Source: Bythopirellula polymerisocia (GTDB taxonomy: Bacteria > Planctomycetota > Planctomycetia > Pirellulales > Lacipirellulaceae). Taken from it: a DNA stretch of 64,000 nucleotides. Position numbers and translations under genes: made by a program. Each line of letters opens with the position of its first letter. The stretch's first letter is position 1. Location of the stretch: positions 62,001-126,000 of the forward strand of contig NZ_SJPS01000001.1 in the NCBI RefSeq assembly GCF_007860015.1. Reading direction: 5' to 3'. This document shows positions 1 through 9,800 of the stretch, piece by piece. Under the pieces are notes generated by a model. It did not search any database. It was given only the letters and a program-made list of their open reading frames with translations, and was not told where the DNA came from.

Positions 1-237
1 GAGCTAGTGCGCATTCGGCTTGCATTTACCCGGCCCTTCGAAGACAGCAGTACAACTGAATTCACCCTGAAGCCGGATGGAGACGAGACAAAAGTCACTT
101 GGAGCATGTACGGCAGGAATAACTTCATCAGCAAGGCGTTTTGCCTTATCATGGACATGGATAAAATGATTGGGGACAAGTACGAAGAAGGACTAGCTAG
201 CTTGAAACAGATTGTGGAAGACAAAACTCGTCAGTAG
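1..237 (+). CDS. SRPBCC-family protein, C-terminal part (truncated by window edge)
   Basis: The reading frame is open to the left edge, so only the last ~78 residues are present and the true start lies outside. The fragment contains LKPDGDETKVTWSM, then MDKMIGDKYEEGLASLK and a short tail. This is the typical C-terminal strand and long helix of SRPBCC/polyketide-cyclase-like proteins that bind small hydrophobic ligands. These proteins are usually cytosolic and the ligand cannot be predicted. The gene ends 34 bp before a DoxX gene on the same strand, so the two may be cotranscribed. The family call is fairly sure; the role is unknown. Confidence 0.7.
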   Translation, partial: ELVRIRLAFTRPFEDSSTTEFTLKPDGDETKVTWSMYGRNNFISKAFCLIMDMDKMIGDKYEEGLASLKQIVEDKTRQ

Positions 238-271
238 TATGGTTTAGACTCGAAAGTGAAGGGAACAATTC

Positions 272-664
272 ATGGCGACCGAAATCCAAGAAAGTACTGT
301 CTCCAAAAAGATGCTGTGGGCGGGATGGATCGTAAGCGCGATTCCGATAGCTTTGCTCGTCATGAGCGGTGTCATGAAATTGCTAAGGCCGGCCCCCTTA
401 GTGGAAGGATTTGAGCACCTTGGCTGGCCGGCGAATCTCGCCTTGGCCCTGGGAATCGTCGAACTCGTCTCTACGCTGCTCTACATGATGCCACGCACGG
501 CAGTGCTGGGAGCGATCTTACTCACCGGCTACTTGGGCGGGGCAATCGCAACCCATGTGCGGATCGGCGAACCCTTCATTGGTCCAGCTATTTTTGGTGT
601 CTTGGTCTGGTTGGGACTCTATCTCCGCGATCCTCGTGTGCGGGCTTTGTTGCCCCTGCGTTGA
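272..664 (+). CDS. DoxX-like membrane protein
   Basis: This 130-residue protein has about four hydrophobic helices and the DoxX-like pattern: an early helix with SGVMKL, then a GFEHLGWP loop and a short RDPRVRALLPLR tail. DoxX-like proteins are small inner-membrane proteins of poorly known function, sometimes linked to redox or thiosulfate metabolism. The ATG is preceded by AAGGGA at good spacing. It follows the SRPBCC gene closely, a pairing that suggests a two-gene unit. Nothing in the sequence identifies a substrate. Confidence 0.8.
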   Translation: MATEIQESTVSKKMLWAGWIVSAIPIALLVMSGVMKLLRPAPLVEGFEHLGWPANLALALGIVELVSTLLYMMPRTAVLGAILLTGYLGGAIATHVRIGEPFIGPAIFGVLVWLGLYLRDPRVRALLPLR

Positions 665-813
665 GAGTTTCACCCAATTGACATGGGTTTCAACCGTTTT
701 TCTCTGCGCTCTCTCCGAGTTGACCATTACATTTCGCGGATTGTGCTGTTAGCCTATCGCATTCAGCCATCGTTGCCGTAAGCGATTGACTTTGCGCTAG
801 GATCACACCCGCA

Positions 814-2238
814 ATGCTAATTCTCTTTGTCACCCTCTACCTCTTGGCCTCGATCGCGATGGGCCTCTGGTTTGCGCGGCGTGTTAAGAATACAGCGGAC
901 TACACCGTCGCAGGGCGGGCGCTACCGATGGGAGTAATCATCGGCACGACCTTTGCCACGTGGTTTGGCTCGGAGACGGTGATTGGCATCCCTGCGAAGT
1001 TTCTCGAAGGGGGGATGGTAGAAACCGCGGAGGATCCGTGGGGGGCATCGTTTTGCTTGATACTCGTGGGGTTGTTTTTTGCCCGTAAGCTCTACCGCAT
1101 GTCGCTGCTGACTATCAACGATTTCTATCGCCAGAGGTACGGTGTGGGCGTTGAACTGTTTTGCTCGGGAGTCAGCCTCATTTCGTATCTGGGTTGGGTC
1201 GCTGCACAAATCACGGCGATGGGGATCGTCTTCTCGCTGTTGACCGACGGGGCGATCAGCCCGCTCGCTGGGACTTGCATTGGGACGGTCGTGGTGCTGC
1301 TGTTTACTTACTTTGGCGGCATGTGGTCGGTGGCTGTTACGGATACCATCCAGATGGTGATCATCGTCTTCTGTTTGGCAGCGATTGCTGTTATGGCTAG
1401 CAATCTCGCAGGAGGACCTGCCAAGGTCATCGAGGTAGCCACGGAGAAGGAGATGCTAGAATTCTTTCCGCCGCTCACGTTCAGAGAGACTATGTTTTAT
1501 CTCGGGGCGGGGATTACGATCATGCTCGGCTCGATTCCGCAACAGGATGTGTTTCAGCGAGTGATGTCGGCCAAGCGAGAAAACATTGCTGTTTGGGGTC
1601 CAATCATCGGCGGCTCAGGCTATCTTCTTTTCTCCTTCGTGCCGATGTTTATCGTGGCGTGCAGTCTGGTGATCATGCCCACGGAGACGGCCGAGTTGGT
1701 GGAAAAAGATCCTCAGCATGTGTTGCCGACGCTAGTTATGACACACATGCCTGCGGTGACCAAAGTGCTATTCTTTGGGGCGTTGTTGTCGGCGATATTG
1801 TCGACGGCCTCTTCAACAATCCTCGCACCGGCGACGGTGTTCGTGCAGAACGTACTCAAGAATGTCTGGCCCGGTATGGATGATGCCCTAGAGTTGCGGC
1901 TGATGCGGTTGACCGTGCTGGTGTTCACCGCAGGGGTGCTAGTGTACTCAATCATCATGCACGGCACTTCGGTTTACGATCTCGTGTCAAGCAGCTACCA
2001 GGTGCCACTGGTCGGGGCGTTTGTACCGTTGGTATGCGGACTACACTGGAATCGGGCAACCAACATGGGTGCGATCATGTCGATCGTGCTGGGTGTCGGC
2101 ACGTGGATTCTGTTCATGGCCACACCGCTTGGCAACTATTTCCCCCAGCAGCTTGCGGGGTTGTTGATGGCAGGGGTAGGGATGTGGGCCGGGTCGATTG
2201 CACCTTTGCCTAGGAATGGCAAGGAAACACTTGCATGA
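814..2238 (+). CDS. Sodium:solute symporter family transporter
   Basis: This 474-residue, highly hydrophobic protein has about 13 predicted membrane helices. Family features include the N-terminal DYTVAGRALPMG segment (the usual D/E-Y-x-x-G-R of SSS proteins), the FATWFGSETVIGIPAKF helix, and FGALLSAILSTASSTILAPATVF, whose small and hydroxyl residues match the sodium-site helix. It should be an inner-membrane sodium-coupled importer. The substrate (sugar, amino acid, carboxylate) cannot be told from sequence alone. It is flanked by unrelated small genes, and no enzyme neighbour points to the cargo. Confidence 0.9.
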   Translation: MLILFVTLYLLASIAMGLWFARRVKNTADYTVAGRALPMGVIIGTTFATWFGSETVIGIPAKFLEGGMVETAEDPWGASFCLILVGLFFARKLYRMSLLTINDFYRQRYGVGVELFCSGVSLISYLGWVAAQITAMGIVFSLLTDGAISPLAGTCIGTVVVLLFTYFGGMWSVAVTDTIQMVIIVFCLAAIAVMASNLAGGPAKVIEVATEKEMLEFFPPLTFRETMFYLGAGITIMLGSIPQQDVFQRVMSAKRENIAVWGPIIGGSGYLLFSFVPMFIVACSLVIMPTETAELVEKDPQHVLPTLVMTHMPAVTKVLFFGALLSAILSTASSTILAPATVFVQNVLKNVWPGMDDALELRLMRLTVLVFTAGVLVYSIIMHGTSVYDLVSSSYQVPLVGAFVPLVCGLHWNRATNMGAIMSIVLGVGTWILFMATPLGNYFPQQLAGLLMAGVGMWAGSIAPLPRNGKETLA

Positions 2239-2287
2239 ATTCGAGGTTCCAATCGAACCTTGCCTTGAGAGTGGTGTCTTCCCCTGA

Positions 2288-2677
2288 ATGGCAACCTCTC
2301 GACTGACACAATACGAAGACAATGAGACAGGTAGCGCACTCTCGCTCGCGAAGCCGCTTGCGCCGGAGGAAATCCGCGCAGGGGATTACGTATCGTTACT
2401 GCATGTATTCTACGACGTTCCATCGTTCTTTTGGTGCAGCGATGCCGTGACCCAACGGCGGGAAGAGTTGGTACGCTTATGCTACATCCCCGAGTCAGGC
2501 GGCGTGCCGTTGAAAGTGAAGGCGGTTTGCTTGCCGTTCGTGTTGGTGAAGCATCCCATGGGTGGCAAGCGGACACTCGACGTGCGTAAGGTCCGGCTGG
2601 CGCGGCTCGATAGAGAGTATGCCGCTGCTGCGTGGAAGATGCGCAAGCAGGATCAGGGGAAGCTGGATTGCCGGTGA
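2288..2677 (+). CDS. Hypothetical protein
   Basis: This 129-residue soluble protein matches no family I can name. It reads as a compact single domain: an acidic N-terminus, then GDYVSLLHVFYDVPSFFWC, then a basic C-terminal third ending in WKMRKQDQGK. The GDYVSLL and PLKVKAVCLPFVLVK stretches look like strands of a small beta-barrel. It starts 49 bp after the symporter on the same strand. The ATG has only a weak ribosome site. Coding is supported by codon pattern and composition, but the function is unknown. Confidence 0.6.
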   Translation: MATSRLTQYEDNETGSALSLAKPLAPEEIRAGDYVSLLHVFYDVPSFFWCSDAVTQRREELVRLCYIPESGGVPLKVKAVCLPFVLVKHPMGGKRTLDVRKVRLARLDREYAAAAWKMRKQDQGKLDCR

Positions 2678-2884
2678 CGCCCGTGCCGCTAATCCGAGAT
2701 AGGGTCAACCCTTTCGACCTTGCCGCAATTGACTCTTTGAAGGTGATTCAGCTAGTCTGGCAAAGCACGAATCTGATAACCACTGATGTCAATAGCCAGG
2801 GAGGCGGACATGTTAAATATCAGGTCCGTTCGCGGATATTTCTCGTGAGATAAACAAAGCACTTCTGATTTAAAGAGATCTGCG

Positions 2885-3808
2885 ATGCCCAATAAAAATG
2901 ACTCGAATAAATTCGGCTGGATCAACTGGCTGTTTAGTGGCGCGGCTGCCAGCAGTTGGTTGGGTGAAACTGGCCTATTCGTAGCCCGCGTATATCTTGG
3001 GATAACGATTTGTCGAGCCGGGGCTTCGAAGTTTCCTACCGTTAGCTGGTTTCAAGATCAAGTGGTCGGATTGGGATTTCCTCTCCCAGAGATAATGGCG
3101 TTTCTGGCCAGTGCCTCGGAATTCGTTGGCGGCGCACTACTGGCATTAGGCTTGTGTACACGCCCTGCTGCTTTTTTTGCTGGGTTGACTATGGGCGTCG
3201 CTTCGTTTGTGTTTCACAAGAATTCTCTCGGTGAGATGCATATTGCGCAAATGTATTTTTGGATGCTTGTCTTGTTTACGATGATGGGTGGAGGAAGGAT
3301 TTCGCTCGATGCACTCTTCCGCCGGAGGGATAACGCTGCTAGTTCAAGTGCTCCTCCTGCGGCTGGCTTAGCACCGATGGCACTAGTCTTTCCTGTCCTG
3401 TTAGTGGGAATAGCATTGCGGTGGGAAATGCAAGCTCCGCCCCCTCAAGTTGACCCAGATGCCAAGGTTGAAGAAATCTCGTTGGCCGGTAGCTTTAATA
3501 GTTGGAATCTCAACACGGACCTTATGACGCAGAATGCGGAGGAATTGTGGCAAACAACTTTTGATGTGGATGCTGCAGGAGAGGTGGAGTTTAAGTTCGT
3601 TGTGAATAGTGACTGGCGGAGCAATTTGGGAGATTCTGATCAGATAGAAGTTGGATTACCGGCCAGTGGCGTTGCTGAACTGGACGATGGGAATAATTCG
3701 ACAAACAACATACGAGCATTTCTTCCCGAAGCAGGTTCTTACGCAGTTACGTTGGATTTGAAAAATCTGACCTATCGGGTGGAGGCCCGGGCCGCTGCGG
3801 TAAAGTGA
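2885..3808 (+). CDS. DoxX membrane domain fused to a glycogen-binding-like (early-set) domain
   Basis: Residues about 25-145 form a DoxX domain of four helices (LGITICRAGASKFPTVSWF; ASEFVGGALLALGLCTRPAA; FFAGLTMGVASFVFHKNS). A low-complexity linker and a further helix follow at about 165-182. Residues about 195-300 look like an immunoglobulin-like early-set domain of the AMPK/CBM48 kind: SLAGSFNSWN, then ELWQTTFDVDAAGEVEFKFVVNSDWR. That motif is the classic start and middle of carbohydrate-binding early-set folds. The protein would be anchored in the membrane with the binding domain on one face, probably periplasmic. The start has AGAG eight bases upstream. The fusion is unusual and its ligand is unknown. 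Confidence 0.8.
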   Translation: MPNKNDSNKFGWINWLFSGAAASSWLGETGLFVARVYLGITICRAGASKFPTVSWFQDQVVGLGFPLPEIMAFLASASEFVGGALLALGLCTRPAAFFAGLTMGVASFVFHKNSLGEMHIAQMYFWMLVLFTMMGGGRISLDALFRRRDNAASSSAPPAAGLAPMALVFPVLLVGIALRWEMQAPPPQVDPDAKVEEISLAGSFNSWNLNTDLMTQNAEELWQTTFDVDAAGEVEFKFVVNSDWRSNLGDSDQIEVGLPASGVAELDDGNNSTNNIRAFLPEAGSYAVTLDLKNLTYRVEARAAAVK

Positions 3809-4002
3809 AGGCATGCACTCTGCGATCGCAAGAATGCCAAAGCTTGATGCAGTTATTGAAAGGCATCAAATTCTGAAATCATGTGCCTCTGACCACTTAA
3901 GTTCAGAAGCCCAGCGATCCAGTGATCAGGGAGACCTGACCAGACCTCGGCACTCCTGTTAGAATGGTGGTTTTTCAGAGGAATAGCCGCGGAGCGAATC
4001 GC

Positions 4003-5055
4003 ATGAAATACCGATATCTTGGCGAGTCGGGGCTTTTGGTCTCGCGGGTGTGTTTGGGAACGATGACGTTCGGCATGGAGGGTTGGGGCTGCGACGAGGC
4101 CACTTCAATCGCCATCACGAACCGATTCATTGAAGGGGGCGGCAATTTTATTGACACCGCCGACATGTACTCCAAGGGGATCTCCGAGGATTTTCTCGGC
4201 AAGGCAATCGTTTCGCACAACCGCGATGAACTGGTGATTGCCACGAAGTGTTGGTTTCGCATGGGCGACTCACCCAATGCCAAAGGACTCTCACGCAAGC
4301 ATATTCTCTCTTCGGTCGATGCAAGCCTGCGACGATTGGGAACCGACTTTATCGATCTCTATCAACTTCACGGGCCTGATCCTTTCACGCCGCTCGAAGA
4401 AACCTTCCGGACTCTCGATGATCTCATCCATAGCGGCAAGGTCCGCTACATCGGCTGTAGCAATTTCTTCGGTTGGCAAATGGTGAAGGCCAATGCGCTG
4501 GCCGAAAAGCTAGGGCTTACTCGTATGATCAGCGGACAGCATCTCTACAATCTGCTTCGTCGAGATATCGAACGGGAAGTACTTCCTGCATGTACCGACC
4601 AGGGGATGGGGATGCTTTGCTGGAGTGCTATCGGTGGAGGGCTCTTGGCAGGCAAGTACGACAAAGAACGTGGACCCTCCAAGGAGTCGCGTGTCGGACT
4701 GCGTGCCGCAGTTGATCTGCCACGCTATTGGAATGACGATAGCTTTCGCATCATCGACGAGGTAGTGGCCGTGGCCAAGGAAACGGGGGTTAGCGCCGCA
4801 CAGACTGCTTTAGCTTGGCTGTTAGGAGATCGCCGCGTGACAGCAGTGATTGTCGGTGCTAAGTGCGACGAGCAGGTGACTGACTGGCTTCCAGCGGGAG
4901 ATTGGGATTTGCCGCAAGAATTGCGCGACAGACTAACGAACGTGGTTCCCTTCAATCAAGGCTATCCCCGCGAGTGGGTCGAAATGAACTGGGGCAATAT
5001 TGCTGGCGGCGAAGAGTTCCCACCCTGGGAAGTTGGCGGTAAAGTGGATCGGTGA
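4003..5055 (+). CDS. Aldo/keto reductase
   Basis: This 350-residue protein has the AKR (beta/alpha)8 barrel with the catalytic tetrad visible: Asp and Tyr in FIDTADMYSKG, Lys in VIATKCWF, and His in YQLHGPDPFTP. The C-terminal half has the NADP-binding GWLLGD..VIVGAK-type region. Such enzymes reduce or oxidise sugar and ketone carbonyls with NADP(H) in the cytosol. I chose ATG 4003 because MKYRYLGESGL is where homologues begin and GGAG lies upstream; an in-frame ATG at 3964 would add 13 unlikely residues. The next gene follows after 31 bp with a strong ribosome site, so the pair is probably an operon. Confidence 0.9.
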   Translation: MKYRYLGESGLLVSRVCLGTMTFGMEGWGCDEATSIAITNRFIEGGGNFIDTADMYSKGISEDFLGKAIVSHNRDELVIATKCWFRMGDSPNAKGLSRKHILSSVDASLRRLGTDFIDLYQLHGPDPFTPLEETFRTLDDLIHSGKVRYIGCSNFFGWQMVKANALAEKLGLTRMISGQHLYNLLRRDIEREVLPACTDQGMGMLCWSAIGGGLLAGKYDKERGPSKESRVGLRAAVDLPRYWNDDSFRIIDEVVAVAKETGVSAAQTALAWLLGDRRVTAVIVGAKCDEQVTDWLPAGDWDLPQELRDRLTNVVPFNQGYPREWVEMNWGNIAGGEEFPPWEVGGKVDR

Positions 5056-5086
5056 ATTAACAATCTAGAAGGAGACAATCGAGAAG

Positions 5087-6091
5087 ATGCAAAAATCTCT
5101 TGACGAAAAACTGAAACGAATAGCTGCCGATCCGTCATGTAAGGATTTTGTACTTGCCGACGCGAAAGATGCTGACATGGCGGCTGGCGTTGCTGCTCCG
5201 GGGAAGTGTTTTGAGAGAAGCTCGAGCTCGAACAAGTTTCGTAGCTTACAAGACTATCGAGAAATGATTCGGTCCAATGTTGAGCAGGGCCTTGTCGACA
5301 TCATGCTCATGAGCGCTAGCACCAGCGAGCTACTCACCTTTGAAGAAAAGATTTTCGACAGAAGTGCCGTTACTCCGGCAGTCAGGCTGAACGACACGAC
5401 CGACATCTGGCTACAAGCAAGCGGAAACTACAAGTCACAACCGTCACTCCCCTTTCGGTCGACGACTCTTGAAGAGGTGAGATTTGGCAAGACCGGCGGA
5501 GAGGGAGACATCCAAGAGTCCAGGGTCAATCTAGGGTTGTACTCGATTACCTTCAACAACGATTCTTCAACCGATGTGAATACGCTTTCTGCCTACAAAG
5601 AGTTTCGGACCGAATCAGAGGAAAAAGGGATTCGCCATTTTCTCGAAGTATTTGCGCCCAATTGTCCTCAAGCACCGATTGAGGACCTGCCGCGATTTGT
5701 GAACGATTCGATCATCCGTACGTTGGCCGGTATCACCCGGTCCAGCCGACCATTATTCTTGAAGATTCCCTATTTCGGCCCTGCGGCTATGGAGCAATTG
5801 GTCAGCTACGATTCGTCACTCGTGGTAGGAATTCTAGGCGGCGCGGCGGGAACGACCTTCGATGCCTTTCACCAGCTTTGGGAGGCCAGGAAGTACGGAG
5901 CCAAAGCAGCTCTCTACGGCCGCATGATCAACGAGAGCGAGCACCAACTAACTTTCATTCAGCATCTGCGTTGGTTGGCCGATGCCGAAATGACAGACCC
6001 GAAGGAGGCTGTTCGCTCTTATCATGGCTCCTTGGCGAAGCTGGGAATTGAGCCATTTCGTGACTTAGAAAGCGACCTACGGACGTCCTGA
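5087..6091 (+). CDS. Class I aldolase-like beta/alpha-barrel protein
   Basis: This 334-residue protein resembles DhnA/LacD-type aldolases. The LFLKIPYFG strand carries a lysine where those enzymes form the Schiff base. VVGILGGAAGTTFDAFHQLWEARKYGAKAALYGRMI matches their phosphate-binding and return strand (GAsGflaGR). The N-terminus is less conserved. The ribosome site AGAAGGAG precedes the ATG at ideal spacing. It lies directly behind the aldo/keto reductase, suggesting a two-step oxidation and C-C cleavage of a sugar or keto acid. The barrel fold is fairly secure; the lysine role and substrate are inferred. Confidence 0.65.
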   Translation: MQKSLDEKLKRIAADPSCKDFVLADAKDADMAAGVAAPGKCFERSSSSNKFRSLQDYREMIRSNVEQGLVDIMLMSASTSELLTFEEKIFDRSAVTPAVRLNDTTDIWLQASGNYKSQPSLPFRSTTLEEVRFGKTGGEGDIQESRVNLGLYSITFNNDSSTDVNTLSAYKEFRTESEEKGIRHFLEVFAPNCPQAPIEDLPRFVNDSIIRTLAGITRSSRPLFLKIPYFGPAAMEQLVSYDSSLVVGILGGAAGTTFDAFHQLWEARKYGAKAALYGRMINESEHQLTFIQHLRWLADAEMTDPKEAVRSYHGSLAKLGIEPFRDLESDLRTS

Positions 6092-6175
6092 TGTCACTCA
6101 TCAGAAACAATGACCTTATTCAAGAGGCTCATGCCAGGCTTCCTCCGGCAAAGTTGAAGGCTACAAAGCTGAAAG

Positions 6176-6751
6176 GTGAAAACCGAATTGAAAACATCAA
6201 GAAACCTGAAAGCAAATCAATGTGAAGCTCTACTCGAATCATTGAAAGCCCGTTTTGAGAAAAACATGATCCGCCACAAAGGCCTGGTATGGACTAAAGT
6301 GCAAGCAAAGCTCGTATCGAATCCAGAAAAAATGTGGTCACTCTCCGAGATGGAAAGAACAGGTGGTGAACCAGATGTTGTGGGTCATGATAAAAAGACC
6401 GGTGAATACATTTTCTATGATTGTTCGGCGGAAAGTCCGAAAGGCCGGAGAAGTGTTTGTTATGACCGTGAAGCACTGGAGTCAAGAAAAGAACACAAAC
6501 CAAAAAATAACGCAATCGATATGGCAGGTGCCATGGGGATTGAGCTTTTAACTGAAGACCAATATCGAGAGTTGCAGAAGCTTGGGAATTTCGATACGAA
6601 AACGTCGAGCTGGGTGAAAACGCCTTCTTCCATCAGGAAACTCGGCGGAGCCCTCTTTTGTGACCGCCGCTACGAGACGGTCTTCGTCTATCACAACGGT
6701 GCCGCGTCTTACTACGCCGCCAGGGGGTTCCGTGGCTCGCTAAGGGTCTGA
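6176..6751 (+). CDS. DUF4256 family protein
   Basis: This 191-residue protein shows the DUF4256 pattern: ALLESLKARFEKNMIRHKGLVW near the N-terminus, MERTGGEPDVVGHD, FYDCSAESPKGRRSVCYDREAL, then MGIELLTEDQYRELQKLG and a C-terminal FCDRRYETVFVYHNGAASYYAARGFRG. The family is widespread and uncharacterised. The GTG at 6176 is needed to include the conserved N-terminal helix. Base composition is more A-rich than the flanking genes, which may mean acquisition by transfer. It converges on the putA-type gene with a short gap. Confidence 0.8.
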   Translation: MKTELKTSRNLKANQCEALLESLKARFEKNMIRHKGLVWTKVQAKLVSNPEKMWSLSEMERTGGEPDVVGHDKKTGEYIFYDCSAESPKGRRSVCYDREALESRKEHKPKNNAIDMAGAMGIELLTEDQYRELQKLGNFDTKTSSWVKTPSSIRKLGGALFCDRRYETVFVYHNGAASYYAARGFRGSLRV

Positions 6752-6816
6752 ATTTTGCAGAGCCCCCCTTCGAATACATAAAGTCGAACAGGAGGACACG
6801 GTCTCTCGCCCGAGGA

Positions 6817-9800
6817 TTACTTCACCGGCGCCCGCTCTTCCTCGCTCCGTGCACCCAGATTGCCGTAGCGGTGGTAGAGGTGCGAGAGGCTTTGTTCTTG
6901 GAAATACCATAGAAGTTCCACGCGACCATGAGGACAGACAGGGGTGTCAGCAAGGTAGTCACCGTTCAGCGCGGCGGCTGTGCGCAATGGGAAGGGGACA
7001 CGCTCGGGTCTGGTGAATCGCAGTCGGTCGATGTGGCCTTCGCGCAATGCTTGGGCTAGCTCTGAGTCAGATTCTTCGACGAACTCAATCGCGCCGGCCC
7101 AACTGTCGGTCAGATCGTCAAGCAATTTTACAAAAGGTGAATTCAAGCCGGGAGGTGAGCTGATTACCGTGCGACATCCGGCGGTTCTTGATGCGAGAGC
7201 ACGGAGAAAGATTTCTCGCGGCGAGTCGTCGGTGTGGACTCGGACACGCACTTCAGCGAGCGGCAGGTAGCGGCGAAAATTGTCTTCGCCGACCAGGATG
7301 AAATGGTCGTGAGGGTGGTCGAACTCAATGGCCATCCAGTGCTCGTAGCTTTGGGCGGCGGCGACGATTCGTTCGCAGTCGTCTTTTGAAATGGCATTTC
7401 GTGCCGCTGCCAGACGCAGGGACTCGCAGAAGTCGTCGAGGCCTGTGTCTCCTAAATCTTTGTTGCCGAGGTCAATCGCAGAATCAGACCAGTGATTCGT
7501 TGAATCGCGGCTAGGGCCGCTAGGTTGGAAACTCATAAACTGGGCAACGTAGTTGGGGCCGCCGGCTTTGATGCCGGGACCGACGGCACTTTTGCCCATG
7601 CCACCAAAAGGCTGCCGGAGGACAATGGCTCCCGTTGTAGGGCGATTGATGTATATATTCCCCGCGCGAATGCCCTCCTGCCAGAGTTGGTGCTCACGGT
7701 CGTCGAGGCTTTCCAGGCCCGAGGTGAGTCCGTAGCCGGTGGCGTTCACCAGATCTATCGCATCGTGCAGGTCGCGGGCTTCCATCACGCCCAAGAGTGG
7801 ACCGAAAAACTCGGTCATGTGAGCGACGCTTCCCGGTTGGACGCCCCACTTAACGCCGGGGCCAACGAGATGTGGATTGTCTTCCACGTGGAACCGCGGT
7901 CGTACAGCCCACGATTCACCAGGTTCGAGTTCCTTGAGACCGCGTTCCAGTTCGCCGCTGGGGGGGCGAATCAGCGGGCCGACCTTGGTGGGAAGTTCCC
8001 AAGCGGAACCGACTTCGAGACTCTCCACAGCATCAACCAGCAACTTGCGGAATTGGCGGTCGTGGTAGACTTCGCTTTCGAGAATCAAGAGCGAAGTGGC
8101 GGAACATTTTTGGCCACTGTGGCTGAAGGCCGAGTGCAAGACGTTCCTAATGGCCAAATCGCGGTCGGCCAGGGCGGTGACGATCGTGGCATTCTTTCCG
8201 CCGGTCTCGGCCAGAAGATTGAGCGTCGGCTTGGCGGCAAGCATACGGAGCGCCGTCTCCGTGCCGCCGGTGAGAATCACGGTATCGACACCTTCGTGTG
8301 TGACAAGTTGCTGGCCGACCGTGCCGCCGCTACATGGAAGCAATTGCAGCGCGGTTCGCGGCACACCCGCCGACCAAAAACATTCGCAGAGCATGTAGGC
8401 AATGAGCACGGTGTCGCTGGCCGGTTTGAGGATGACCGTATTCCCCGCCGCGAGTGCCGCCACCACGCCGCCACAGGGGATAGCGAGTGGAAAATTCCAC
8501 GGTGAGACAACGACTACTACCCCCTGCCCTTTCGCTTCGATTCCCGACAATCCGTAGAACTCTTCAGCGCTGCGGGCATAGAACCGGCAGAAATCGATGG
8601 CCTCGGAAATTTCCGGGTCGCTTTCGGTGAGTAGTTTACCCCCTTCAGCGAGCATAGCGCCCATGAGATCTCCGCGACGAGTCGCGAGTGTGTCGGCCAC
8701 ACGATCAAGAATCAACGTCCGTTCGTCAGGCAAAAGTGATCGCCAACCGGCAGGGTCGCATTGAGCACATTCAACCGCTGCCGCGGCATCCTCGATACTG
8801 GCTTGCGGGTAACGAGCCACAATAACTCCTGGCCGCGAGGGATCGAGGGAATCGCGGCGATCACGGTTGGCAGTGATTTCTTCGCCGGCAACAGCCAACG
8901 GAACATCGATGGCACTTGTGTCGCACTTCGTTTTCCATGCGGAGAGGATTCCCGTGGCCCAAATGTCATTTTGGGGGAGAGACCAATCGGTATCAGGGGA
9001 GTTAGTGAAGGAGGAGTTGGGGGCTGGAGGCTGGGGACTAGAAAGAATTTCTGTTGAGCGATTCTGTGTGCGCCGAGGCTCGTTGGTGAGGGACTCAGTC
9101 CGTGCAAAGGACGCGGCGAAGCCGGCGGCGAGTTGTTGCCAGTCGGGGCTGTCTACGGAGAGCCGGAAGGCGTGGCGAAGGAAATTCTCTTTCCCTGTGT
9201 TCTCGTCGAGGCGGCGAACGAGGTAGCCGATGGCGTTGATGAAATCTTCTTGTCGGCATGCGGGTGCGTAGAGCAGCACATTCTGCGTGAGATCGAACAG
9301 TGCCCGGCGTTGGTGGTTGGCCATCCCTTCGAGCATCTCGAATTGCACGCAGTCGAGTGCATTTTGTTTAACAGCGAGCACGAGACCGTATGCAAGAGTA
9401 AAAAGGTTGTGTGAGGCGATGCCCAAATGCACAGCAGCAAGGTTTTCGCGATCCATGCCGAATTGGAGCATACGGTGGTAATTTGCGTCGGTGTCAAGTT
9501 TGTGCTGAAACGGTGCCTGCGGCCATCCATGCAAACTGGCCTCGACCTGCTCCATCTCCATGTTGGCGCCCTTTACTAGGCGAATGGTCACTGGTGCCCC
9601 GCCGGTTGCATGACGCTCTCTCGCCCAGGAGGTGATCTCTTGCTGCATGGCAAAAGAGTCGGGAATATAGGCTTGCAGCGCAATACCAGCCCGCGCCTGT
9701 TCAAGGCCTTTACGGTCGAGGGTGCGCATGAACACCTCGGCGGTGAGGGTCATGTCACGGTATTCTTCCATATCGAGGTAGACAAACTTTGGCACACGCA

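Noticed and set aside
7525..8505. A 326-codon open frame on the plus strand opposite putA
   Set aside because: The opposite strand encodes clear aldehyde-dehydrogenase motifs; this frame has no ribosome site or recognisable protein and is an antisense shadow.
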